Assembly (NCBI GenBank): GCA_937959265.1
Contig: CALGMA010000020.1
Coordinates: 82,473 to 146,472 of the forward strand
Direction: 5' to 3'
Source of the DNA: an uncultured Anaerolineae bacterium
GTDB lineage: Bacteria > Chloroflexota > Anaerolineae > J036 > Brachytrichaceae
Length of the DNA stretch: 64,000 nt
Positions 17,727 through 26,723 of this stretch are shown here, piece after piece. The position numbers were made by a program, and so were the translations under genes. The notes under the pieces were generated by a model that did no database searches, was not told the origin of the DNA, and worked only from the letters and a program-made list of their open reading frames with translations. Positions within the stretch are counted from its first letter, which is position 1; every line of letters begins with the position of its first letter.

Positions 17727-18911
17727 ATGTCTCTCCCATCTTTCGCCAATCTCAAGGTCATCGAATTCAGCCATGCCATCCTCGGGCCGTCGTGCGGCCT
17801 GATCTTGGCCGACCTCGGCATGGACGTGCTCAAGATCGAGCCGGTCGAGGGCGATCCGACGCGCGTGCTCAAAGGCTTCGGGGTGGGCTACTTCCCCATG
17901 TTCAATCGCAACAAGAAGAGCCTGGCGTTGAACCTGAAGAGCGACGCCGGCCGGGCGATTGTGCTGAAATTAGCCGAGCAGGCCGACGTGCTGCTGGAGA
18001 ACTACGCGCCGGGGACGATGGACCGCCTGGGGCTGGGCTACGAGACGCTGTCGCAGCTTAACCCGCGCCTGATTTACTGCGCGCTCAAGGGCTATTTGCC
18101 CGGCCCCTACGAGAAGCGCGTGGCGTTGGACGAGGTTGTGCAGATGCAGAGCGGCATCGCCTACATGACCGGGCCGGTGGGCCAACCCTTGCGGGCGGGC
18201 GTCTCGGTAGTGGATGTCCTGGCCGGCGCGTTCAGCGCGTTGGGGGTGTTGGCCGCGTTGCGCGAGCGCGACCGCACCGGACGCGGGCAACTCGTGCGCG
18301 GCGGCCTGTTCGAGTCGGCGGCTTATCTCGTCGGCCAGCACATGGTGTATCAGCCCCTCCTCGGCGAACCCATCCCGCCCATGCCGGGCAAACCCCGCTC
18401 GTGGGCTATCTACCAGCCTTTCGAGACGCGCGACGGCGACCTTGTCTTCGTCGGCGTCACCAGCGACAAGCACTGGCAGCGCTTCTGCGAAGTCTTCAAT
18501 CGCCCTGACCTGCTGGCCGACGAATCGCTGGCCACCAACAACCAGCGTTACCACGCCTTCGAGCGCTTGACTGCCGATCTGACCGCCATGTTCAAGCGGA
18601 TGAGCACGGCCGAGGTGCTGGCCGGCTGCGAGCGCGCCGAGATTCCGTTCGCGCCGGTCGCGCGCCCCGAGGATTTGCTCGAAGACCCGCACCTGTTGGC
18701 GGCCGGCGCGTTGTGGCGCGTGCAAGTCGGCGAAGCGGTGAGCTGCAACCTGCCGACGCTGCCGCTGGCTTTCAGCAGCGGCAAGTTGGAGCTGCGCCTG
18801 CAACCGCCCAGGGTCGGCGAACACAGCGCCGAGGTGCTGCGCGCGCTGGGATACACCGATGCCGAGATCGCGCAGTTGAAACGCGAGGGCGTGATAGGCG
18901 GGTGCGAATAA
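17727..18911 (+). CDS. Class III (CaiB/BaiF) CoA-transferase family protein
   Basis: KVIEFSHAILGPSCGLILADLGMDVLKIEPVEGDPTR; NKKSLALNLKSDAGR; ALDEVVQMQSGIAYMTG. Confidence 0.92.
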   Translation: MSLPSFANLKVIEFSHAILGPSCGLILADLGMDVLKIEPVEGDPTRVLKGFGVGYFPMFNRNKKSLALNLKSDAGRAIVLKLAEQADVLLENYAPGTMDRLGLGYETLSQLNPRLIYCALKGYLPGPYEKRVALDEVVQMQSGIAYMTGPVGQPLRAGVSVVDVLAGAFSALGVLAALRERDRTGRGQLVRGGLFESAAYLVGQHMVYQPLLGEPIPPMPGKPRSWAIYQPFETRDGDLVFVGVTSDKHWQRFCEVFNRPDLLADESLATNNQRYHAFERLTADLTAMFKRMSTAEVLAGCERAEIPFAPVARPEDLLEDPHLLAAGALWRVQVGEAVSCNLPTLPLAFSSGKLELRLQPPRVGEHSAEVLRALGYTDAEIAQLKREGVIGGCE

Positions 18912-18936
18912 TCGCAGACGCACGGAGCAAGGCAGC

Positions 18937-20409
18937 ATGGCACAGCTCGATTTGATCATCAAGCATGCGCGCGTGGTTCGCCCGAACGCGAGCGACATCC
19001 ATCCCATGGACATTGGCATCGCCGACGGCCGGATCGTCGCGCTAGCGCCGACCCTTGCTGCGGAGGCCGCGCAGACCTTCGACGCGGCCGGTTTGCTGGC
19101 CTTCCCTGGGGCCATTGATGCGCATACCCACATCGGCATCTACGTCCCTCCCCACGAGGACGCGCTCACCGAATCGGCGGCTGCCGTCAGCGGCGGCGTG
19201 ACCACGTTGATCACCTATGCGCGCACCGGCAGCCTCTATCTGAATCGCGGCGGGTCGTGGCGCGAGTTTTACCCGGAGCTGCTGCGCCAAAGCGAAGGGC
19301 GCTACTACACCGACTATGGCTACCACATGTCGCCCATCGAGGGCCGGCAGATCGCCGAGATGGAATACATGTTGTGCGAGGGCGGCGCGCCCAACTTCGG
19401 CGAGGTGTTCATGTTCTACGGCCTGCACGGCCTACACGGCCGCAGCGATGCGCAGGCTCAATGGCTCATGCTCGGCGAAGGCGACCATTACGACCTGGCC
19501 CATTTTGATTTCATCTGTCGCGAGGCGGCGCGGTTGCAGCGCGCATATCCTGATTGGGCGCCTTACATCCAGGTCAGCTTTCATTGCGAGACGCCGGAGC
19601 TGCTGCGCGCGTATGAGGCTCGCGTTCAACGCGACGCCGATATGCAGCAGCGCACCCCCCTGCAGCAATACAGCGCTGCCCGGCCGCCGCACAGTGAGGC
19701 CATCGCCATCAGCATCGTGGGCGCCTTGGCCCACGCCGCCGGCTTGAGCCAGGTCAACATCTTGCACATCACGTCGCGCCAAGCCATGGAGGCCGCGCTG
19801 CGCGTCCGCGATAGCTATCCAGAGGTGACGTTCGGCCTGGAGGCGACCGCCGGCCATCTGCTCCTGGACGACTGCTCGCCATGCGGCGTGTGGGGCAAGG
19901 TCAATCCGCCCCTGCGCTCGCGCGAAGACGTTGAGTGCCTGTGGGCGCACGTGCTGAACGGCGCCATCGAGTGGCTGGTGACCGATCACGCCAACTGCCC
20001 GCGCGCGATGAAGGTGGACCCGACCGATCCCGAAGACATCTGGAAGGCAAAAGCCGGTTTTGGCGGCGCGGAATATCTCCTGCCGGGCATCTTCAGCGAG
20101 GGGACGAAGCGCGGCCTCTCGCCTAACCGCGTGGCTGCGTTGGTGAGTTGGAATCCGTCGCGTCGCTTTGGCCTATTGCGCAAGGGCGACATCGCCGAGG
20201 GCTTCGACGCGGATATTGCATTGCTCGATCCGAATGAGGCATGGACGATTCGCGCCGCCGACTCGCTCTCGGCGCAGGGCTATACGCCGTTCGAGGGGAT
20301 TCGGGTGCAGGGCCGCGTGAAGCATACCTTCGTGCGCGGCCGGCGTGTGTTCAGTGAGGGTCGGGTCGTCGGGCAGCCGGTTGGTCGCTATGTCCGACGA
20401 CCCATGTAA
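18937..20409 (+). CDS. Dihydropyrimidinase/hydantoinase-like cyclic amidohydrolase
   Basis: DLIIKHARVVRPNASDIHPMDIGIADGRIVAL...GAIDAHTHIG; LHITS; WLVTDHANCP; carbamyl-Lys position reads NFGEVFMFYG. Confidence 0.85.
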   Translation: MAQLDLIIKHARVVRPNASDIHPMDIGIADGRIVALAPTLAAEAAQTFDAAGLLAFPGAIDAHTHIGIYVPPHEDALTESAAAVSGGVTTLITYARTGSLYLNRGGSWREFYPELLRQSEGRYYTDYGYHMSPIEGRQIAEMEYMLCEGGAPNFGEVFMFYGLHGLHGRSDAQAQWLMLGEGDHYDLAHFDFICREAARLQRAYPDWAPYIQVSFHCETPELLRAYEARVQRDADMQQRTPLQQYSAARPPHSEAIAISIVGALAHAAGLSQVNILHITSRQAMEAALRVRDSYPEVTFGLEATAGHLLLDDCSPCGVWGKVNPPLRSREDVECLWAHVLNGAIEWLVTDHANCPRAMKVDPTDPEDIWKAKAGFGGAEYLLPGIFSEGTKRGLSPNRVAALVSWNPSRRFGLLRKGDIAEGFDADIALLDPNEAWTIRAADSLSAQGYTPFEGIRVQGRVKHTFVRGRRVFSEGRVVGQPVGRYVRRPM

Positions 20410-20422
20410 ATAGGAGGAAAGC

Positions 20423-21124
20423 ATGTTCACACTCATCCACATTGTGTTTGGCGTGGCGCAACTTGCGCTGGCCGTCGTTGGCGCGCGGCACTGGCTGGCC
20501 CATCGTTCGTCGTATGGCCTGATCGCCGTCTTGGTGATCGCCGCGCTGGTGTACGACAACTTCGCCATCGCCGCCGGGGCCTTGCTGGGCGAAGGGGACG
20601 CGCTGAAGGCCGTCAACACGCCGCGCTACATCTTTCACTCTCTGCTCACGCCGCTGCTGATCATCTTTGCTTGCGGCGTGGCGCGGCGCGCCGACCTGCG
20701 CTGGTCACAGGGCAGGGGAGTGCATGCGGCGTTTTGCATCCTGGCCACGGCGCTGGTGGCCTATAGCGCATATGTGGATGTGATCAACCTGCGGCTGGAG
20801 CCGGCGCGCTTTCAGGACACGCTGCGCTATTCCAACGAATTCTCGCTGCTGAAAGGCCCGCCCCTGCCGTCGTTCACGGCGATGATCGTGCTGGTGGTGG
20901 TGGGCGTGATGGTGTGGGTTCGGGCGCGCTGGCCCTGGCTGTTTGCGGGCGCGTTGGCCATGCTCATCCTGGCCGGCGCCGGCGCGCGCGCGATCACCGT
21001 CGCCAATCTGGGCGAGGTGTTCTTGAGCGCGGCGCTCGTCGCCACGCTGATCGCCATGGACGGCCGTATTCCCGAGGCGGCCCGCGCGCGCGCGTTGCAG
21101 CGCGCTTCGACCGCGGCCGCGTAG
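20423..21124 (+). CDS. Integral membrane protein, unknown function
   Basis: Multiple hydrophobic segments; good RBS (aggagg) upstream. Confidence 0.75.
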   Translation: MFTLIHIVFGVAQLALAVVGARHWLAHRSSYGLIAVLVIAALVYDNFAIAAGALLGEGDALKAVNTPRYIFHSLLTPLLIIFACGVARRADLRWSQGRGVHAAFCILATALVAYSAYVDVINLRLEPARFQDTLRYSNEFSLLKGPPLPSFTAMIVLVVVGVMVWVRARWPWLFAGALAMLILAGAGARAITVANLGEVFLSAALVATLIAMDGRIPEAARARALQRASTAAA

Positions 21125-21135
21125 CCGTTGCGCCT

Positions 21136-22419
21136 ATGGCTGATATATCCGATCTCTTGACCGGCGCGCGGTTGGTCGAGCGCATGACCGAGCGCGAGCG
21201 CGAGAACGCGCGCCGCGTGGAGCAGGTGCTGCCGGTGCTGCGCGCCAACGCCGAGCAGGCCGACCGCGACGCGCGCTTCCAGATGGATAACCTGCGCGCC
21301 ATTCGCAACGCCGGCTTGCTCGGCCTGATCGTGCCGGAGCGTTACGGCGGGTTGGGCGGCACGCTGCGCGACCTGTGCGCTGCTACCTTCGCCATGGGCA
21401 CTGCCTGCCCCTCGACTGCGCTGGCCTATTTCTTTCACTGCACCAGCGCCTCGCGCGGGCTGTTGCCGCTGGAGGCCATCGAAGCCGGCCTATACACGCC
21501 TGAGGAAGCGCCGGTCGTGCGCGCGTTCGCCGAAAAGCTGCTGCGCAAGATGGGCGAGCGGCGCATGTGGCTGGCCAATTTCGCCAGCGAGAGCGGCAAG
21601 ACCGAAGGCGCCAACGTCACCATTTCGACCGAGGCGACGCCGGCAGCGGGCGGCTGGCGGCTGAACGGCGTCAAGTCGTTCGGTTGCGCCACCGGCGTGG
21701 CCGACGAGTACCTGGTCACGGCGAAGTTGGCCGGCAGCGCCGACGTGGACGGCTTGGCGCTGTTCTTCGTCCCGCGCGACGCCGAGGGCGTTTCGCCCCG
21801 CGCGCCGTGGCAGCCCATCGGCATGCGCGCCACCGCCACCGATGGCATCGTCCTCAAGGATGTGTTCGTGCCGGCGGATGAGGCGTTGACCATCCCCGGC
21901 GCGTTTGCCCGCGCTACGCAGATGTCGCGCGGCACGTGGGTAGGCAACCAGGTCGCCATCGCGGCGGTCTATCTGGGGATCGCGCAGGCTTGCTACGACC
22001 ACACCATTCAGGCGTTGCTTGACTTCAAATTTCAGGACACCGGTCGCAGCATCGCCGCCAGCCCGATGCACCAGGAACTGATCAGCCACATGGCGGTGGA
22101 CCTAGAGACCGGCTACCTCTGGTTGCGCCGACAGTTGGAGCTGGAGACCGCCGAACCGCCGCTCAAGCCGAAAGCCGAAGTAGCCAAGCAGTGGCGCATG
22201 TGCAAGGGTCAAGTGTGCGAGGCGGCTTTCCGCGTGGCCGTCAGCGCCTTCAAAGCGAGCGGCACCAGCGGCAGCGCCAACAGCGGCGTGGTGGCCCGGG
22301 CGCTGCGCGATCTCAGCATGGGTCTGGTGCAGGCCTTCCCCGCCGAGCGCGGCCGCTTGGAAGTGGCCAGGATGATCGTCGAGGGAAGCGGGTATCGTGG
22401 ACTGGACGTGAAGCGATGA
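21136..22419 (+). CDS. Acyl-CoA dehydrogenase family flavoprotein
   Basis: LIVPERYGGLGGTLRDLCAATFAMGTACPSTALAY; WLANFASESGKTEG; GLGIAQACYDHTIQ-type C-terminal domain. Confidence 0.85.
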   Translation: MADISDLLTGARLVERMTERERENARRVEQVLPVLRANAEQADRDARFQMDNLRAIRNAGLLGLIVPERYGGLGGTLRDLCAATFAMGTACPSTALAYFFHCTSASRGLLPLEAIEAGLYTPEEAPVVRAFAEKLLRKMGERRMWLANFASESGKTEGANVTISTEATPAAGGWRLNGVKSFGCATGVADEYLVTAKLAGSADVDGLALFFVPRDAEGVSPRAPWQPIGMRATATDGIVLKDVFVPADEALTIPGAFARATQMSRGTWVGNQVAIAAVYLGIAQACYDHTIQALLDFKFQDTGRSIAASPMHQELISHMAVDLETGYLWLRRQLELETAEPPLKPKAEVAKQWRMCKGQVCEAAFRVAVSAFKASGTSGSANSGVVARALRDLSMGLVQAFPAERGRLEVARMIVEGSGYRGLDVKR

Positions 22420-23855
22420 GACAACTTCCACCTCTCGTTGATCTGATTGACGGCCAGACCGGCGCGCCGGATGTGGCGCTGGGCGCCTGGCTCGAAGACC
22501 CCAACACCGGCGAACGCCTGCAAGCGCAGATGGCGACGAGCGCGGCTCAGCTTGAGCGCGCGCTGGCCGCCGCGTGGCGCGTGCATCAGGAGGGCAGTTG
22601 GGCGCGCTTGCCGGCCGATGAGCGCGCCGGCTATCTGGCCGCGATGAGCGCCGAGCTGGACAAGCGCAAAGCGCACATCGCCCAGCTTGAAGCGCTCACC
22701 ACCGGCGCGGTGATCCGCCTGACCACCATGCTCAGCGTCATCACGACCGGCGCGTGGCTGCTGGCCATCGAACAGATGAAAACCACCGGCGCGACCAGTT
22801 TCATGGACGGCCCGAACGGGCGCACGGTTGAGATCCACCGTTTGCCATGGGGGCCGGCGCTGGCGCTGGTGCCGTGGAACGCGCCTGCGCCGATGGCCGC
22901 GCACAAAGTCGCTAATGCCCTTGCCGCCGGATGCCCAACCATCCTCAAGCCGAGCGAATGGGCGCCGCACGGCTGCGACGTGTTCGTTGAGGCGGCCCAG
23001 GCTGCCAAGTTGCCGCCGGGCGTATTCCAGGTGGTGCACGGCGGGCCGGCCGTGGGCGGCGCCCTCGTCAAAGACCGGCGCATCCGCGCGGTGAGCTATA
23101 CCGGCGGCGTCGCCAGCGGGCGGGCGATCGCGCACGCTTGCGCCGAGGACTTTAAGCCTGCGCAACTTGAGCTGGGCGGCAACAACCCGATGGTGGTGCT
23201 GGAAGATGCCGATTTGGACTTGGCCGCTCAGGGCGTTGTGAACCTGCTCATCTCGCTGAACGGCCAGTGGTGCCGCGCGCTCGGACGCTTGATCGTCCAT
23301 GAGCGCATCGCCGACGACCTGCTGAGCCGAGCGCTCGACCGACTCAGCCGCGTCCGCTTGGGCGATTCGCTCTCGCCGGAAAGCGACATGGGGCCGCTGA
23401 TTCACTCGCAGCACAAGGCGAAGGTCGCGTCGCAGCTCCATGCGCTGATTGAGAAGGGTGGGCAAGCCCATCACAGCACGCCCTTGCCCGACCTCCCCGG
23501 CCACTTCCTGGCGCCGACGCTGGTGACCGGTGTGCGCGCCGAGGATGCGACCGAGGAGATCTTTGGCCCGGTTGCCACCGTTCACACTTTCGCCGCCGAA
23601 GAAGAAGCGCTGGCGCTGGCGAACGGCACGCCCTATGGCCTGGAGGCCTATGTGTTCACCCGCGACGAGGCGCGCGGGTTGGCCATGGGACGACGCATCC
23701 ATGCCGGCGGGGTGAAGGTGAACGGCAGCAGCATGCTCAGCCTGAACTTGTTTGCCCCGCGGCCGGCCTGGGGCTGGAGCGGTTTCGCCGAAGAAGGCAC
23801 GATCGAGACCTTCCGCTTCTTCTGCGGCACGCGCGTCGTGGGCGCGGAAGGGTAG
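22416..23855 (+). CDS. Aldehyde dehydrogenase family protein
   Basis: WGPALALVPWNAPAPMAAHKVANALAAGCPTILKPSEWAP; LELGGNNPMVVLEDADLD; GQWCRALGRLIV; EEIFGPVATV. Confidence 0.9.
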   Translation: MRQLPPLVDLIDGQTGAPDVALGAWLEDPNTGERLQAQMATSAAQLERALAAAWRVHQEGSWARLPADERAGYLAAMSAELDKRKAHIAQLEALTTGAVIRLTTMLSVITTGAWLLAIEQMKTTGATSFMDGPNGRTVEIHRLPWGPALALVPWNAPAPMAAHKVANALAAGCPTILKPSEWAPHGCDVFVEAAQAAKLPPGVFQVVHGGPAVGGALVKDRRIRAVSYTGGVASGRAIAHACAEDFKPAQLELGGNNPMVVLEDADLDLAAQGVVNLLISLNGQWCRALGRLIVHERIADDLLSRALDRLSRVRLGDSLSPESDMGPLIHSQHKAKVASQLHALIEKGGQAHHSTPLPDLPGHFLAPTLVTGVRAEDATEEIFGPVATVHTFAAEEEALALANGTPYGLEAYVFTRDEARGLAMGRRIHAGGVKVNGSSMLSLNLFAPRPAWGWSGFAEEGTIETFRFFCGTRVVGAEG

Positions 23856-23939
23856 GGCGGCCGGCAGTGTCATTCTGCGCCGTTAACCCGTGTCATTTTG
23901 TACTGCGCCGCGCGCCGGGGCGGTGCTATATTCTTCGCC

Positions 23940-24980
23940 ATGGCGCCGCTGCCCGACGTTCTGAAGGTAGAACTTCGCATCGAGGTCAACGATCAACCGC
24001 TGGTCATCAGCGCGCAAGTGCAAGGGGAAGGGGAACATGCGCGCCGCGCTGCGGCTGAGCTGTCTGCGGCGATTGCCGCCGTGCTGGCCGCAGTAGATAA
24101 GCCGACCGATTCCACCGCGCCCGAGGGCGACGCGGCATCCCGATTGGCGCAGCCCGCCATGGGGTTAGCCGCGCAAGTCGCGCCGGAGGCGCCGGCGTCC
24201 GCCGCCATCACCGATGCTTCGCGGAACAAAACTGCCGATGGGGCGCGCGCGCCGCATGCCGATGCCTCGGCCGGTCCGCCCCCGTCGCCGCTCGTGGGCC
24301 AGATGCAACGCTATCGCGCGCGGATCAACCTCGGCCTGGGCGGATTGTTGCTTGCGCTGGCCGTGCTGGTGCCGGCTGTTGTCCCGCCCGATCAGCGCCG
24401 CGAGGTGTTGATCATGACCATCCTGTTTGGGTTGACCGGCGCCCTGTTGTTGTTCACGGCGATGTTGCCTGGTCAGGGGCGGCAAGCGGCGTTTGCGGAT
24501 GCGGCGCCGGCGCGCAGGCTGTCTGCATCGGCGGCGATGAAAGAGCAGGCTGCGGCCGCGCGGCTTCGCTTGTCCGCCAAACGCCGGACGCCGATGAAAG
24601 CCGGATGGGGAATCGCCCTCGGCGCGGCGTTCGTGTTGCTTGGGATGCTGGCACCGTTCACGCTTGGCGCAACAACGGCGGACGAGCGCTTCGTCATCAT
24701 GCTTGGCTTTGCGCCCATTACCGTCATAGGCTTCTTCATGATCGCTATCTTTGGGCGCGGTCTCGTCGCCGGGCGGCTCCCGCAGCACGCTGCCGTTCAG
24801 CCTCAGCCCGCGATCCGGCCATCGAGCGCGCCGGCGGCTAAGCGCCCGCCGGTGGCGCGCGTGCCGCAGACGTTTGAGTATCGGGCCATCGTGCCGGCGG
24901 CGATCATCGGCTTGCTGGTGGTGATGATCGCCGTCGTTGGTTTGGTGATCTACGCTACCGTCACGTCGGCTCTGCGATAG
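23940..24980 (+). CDS. Hypothetical membrane protein
   Basis: Ala/Pro-rich N-terminus followed by about five hydrophobic helices. Confidence 0.65.
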   Translation: MAPLPDVLKVELRIEVNDQPLVISAQVQGEGEHARRAAAELSAAIAAVLAAVDKPTDSTAPEGDAASRLAQPAMGLAAQVAPEAPASAAITDASRNKTADGARAPHADASAGPPPSPLVGQMQRYRARINLGLGGLLLALAVLVPAVVPPDQRREVLIMTILFGLTGALLLFTAMLPGQGRQAAFADAAPARRLSASAAMKEQAAAARLRLSAKRRTPMKAGWGIALGAAFVLLGMLAPFTLGATTADERFVIMLGFAPITVIGFFMIAIFGRGLVAGRLPQHAAVQPQPAIRPSSAPAAKRPPVARVPQTFEYRAIVPAAIIGLLVVMIAVVGLVIYATVTSALR

Positions 24981-24984
24981 CGGC

Positions 24985-25758
24985 ATGGATTCTGTTGCTA
25001 TGAGTTTGAATTTCATCATCGGTTTTTTAACGGCAATCGTTTCCGGCGTCTTCGCGTATCTGGTGCTGAACCGTTACCGCCTACGCGGTGGGACGCATCT
25101 GTTGGTGTGGGGGTTGGGCCTGGTGCTGTATTTCATCGGCGGCCTGACCGAGACCTGGTTGAACTTCGGCTGGAATGCGCTCGCCTTCCGGCTGTGGTAC
25201 TGGTCTGGCGCGTTGATGGTAGCGCCGGTGCTGGGGCAGGGCACGCTGCACTTGCTTGCACGAAAGCCCTATATCGCCGACATCCTTTCCATCGTCGTCG
25301 GCATCGTCGCGTTCGTCAGCTTGGTGTGGATGCTCTCGCTGCCGCTCGATGCGTCGAAGTTCACACCGGGGGCCGACGTGGGCAAGTTCCTCACCGAGAG
25401 CTATCGCGCCATCTTGCCGGATACGCCGGTGCGGCGCATCCTGCCGCCGGTGTTGAACGCCTATGGCACGATCTTGCTGGTGGGTGGCGCCGTCTATTCG
25501 GCCTATCTCTTCCTGCGCAAGCAAATCCTGCCCAATCGGGTGATCGGCAACATTTTCATCGCCATGGGTGGTTTGTTGCCGGCGCTGGGCGGCGCGATCA
25601 TCAAGCTGGCTGAGACGTCGCCGATGCTGAGTGAGGTCGGCTCGGTGCTGAAATACCTGGGCATCTTCCTGGGCGTAGTTTTCTTGTTCATCGGCTTCCA
25701 ACTGGCGACCATGGGCGCGCCGCAGCCACGGCCGATGGTGGCGAAGTCCGCCGTTTGA
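24985..25758 (+). CDS. Hypothetical multi-pass membrane protein
   Basis: Seven or so hydrophobic segments (FIIGFLTAIVSGVFAYLVL..., VFLFIGFQLATMG). Confidence 0.7.
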   Translation: MDSVAMSLNFIIGFLTAIVSGVFAYLVLNRYRLRGGTHLLVWGLGLVLYFIGGLTETWLNFGWNALAFRLWYWSGALMVAPVLGQGTLHLLARKPYIADILSIVVGIVAFVSLVWMLSLPLDASKFTPGADVGKFLTESYRAILPDTPVRRILPPVLNAYGTILLVGGAVYSAYLFLRKQILPNRVIGNIFIAMGGLLPALGGAIIKLAETSPMLSEVGSVLKYLGIFLGVVFLFIGFQLATMGAPQPRPMVAKSAV

Positions 25759-26717
25759 GGACGAGACGCCGCCTGCATGTGCAGCCGCAAGAGGCTGCCT
25801 CACCCTCGATCGAAGTCGCCCGCGCTGAGTCGCGGCGCGGGTTGCTGTGGGTGATGCTTGCCGCCGTGCTCTGGGGCACGGTAGGGGTGACGACGAAATC
25901 GCTCTACGCCTTATCGCCGACCAATCCGCTCTCGGTGGGGTTCTTTCGGCTGGCGCTCTCGGCGCCGGCGCTGCTGGCGGCGTGCGGGCTGGCGGTCGGC
26001 GCGCGGATGTTTGCCATCGCCCGGCGCGACGCAATCGCAGTGGTCGTGATCGGCGCGATGATGGCGCTGTATCAGGCGTGCTACTTCGCTGCGATTCCGC
26101 GCGTAGGCGTCGCCATTGCGACGCTGGTCACCCTGTGCACCGCGCCGGTGATCGTCGCGGCGTCGTCGGCGCTTTTCCTGGGTGAGCGGTTTACGCGGGC
26201 GATTGGCGGGGCGATGGCCTGCGCGTTAGCCGGCGTGGCGCTGCTGGTCGGCTTCGCGCCCGGCGCGTCGTCGGTGCAGGCAGATGCGCCGAGCGGCGTG
26301 CTGCTCGCGCTCGGCTCGGCTACGGCGTACGCCGTGCTGACGTTGTGCAGCCGGCGCCTGGCCGGCCGTTATCATCCGCTGCAGCCGATCGCTATCGGGT
26401 TTACCTTGGGCGCGCTGGCGCTGGCTGCGTTTGCCATTGCCTCGCCGGGCGGCCTGGTTGTGAGCTACCCGGCTGTCGGCTGGCTGCACTTGCTCTACCT
26501 TGGCCTTGTGCCAACGGCGTTCGGCTACTTCGTCTTCTTGGCCGGCATGCGCACGACGCCGGCGACGGTCGCTACCCTCGTCACGCTGGTCGAGCCGCTC
26601 ACTTCAACCTTTCTGGCGTGGCTGCTCTTCGACGAGCGATTGGGGCCGACCGGCGGGCTAGGCGCGCTGCTGTTGCTGGCCGCGATGGTCGTTCTGTATC
26701 GTGACGCCCGGCAATAA
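25755..26717 (+). CDS. EamA/DMT-superfamily transporter
   Basis: LLWVMLAAVLWGTVGVTTKSLYALSPTNPLSVGFFRL; second repeat ALGSATAYAVLTLCSRRLAGRY. Confidence 0.88.
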   Translation: MRTRRRLHVQPQEAASPSIEVARAESRRGLLWVMLAAVLWGTVGVTTKSLYALSPTNPLSVGFFRLALSAPALLAACGLAVGARMFAIARRDAIAVVVIGAMMALYQACYFAAIPRVGVAIATLVTLCTAPVIVAASSALFLGERFTRAIGGAMACALAGVALLVGFAPGASSVQADAPSGVLLALGSATAYAVLTLCSRRLAGRYHPLQPIAIGFTLGALALAAFAIASPGGLVVSYPAVGWLHLLYLGLVPTAFGYFVFLAGMRTTPATVATLVTLVEPLTSTFLAWLLFDERLGPTGGLGALLLLAAMVVLYRDARQ

Positions 26718-26723
26718 GCGATG

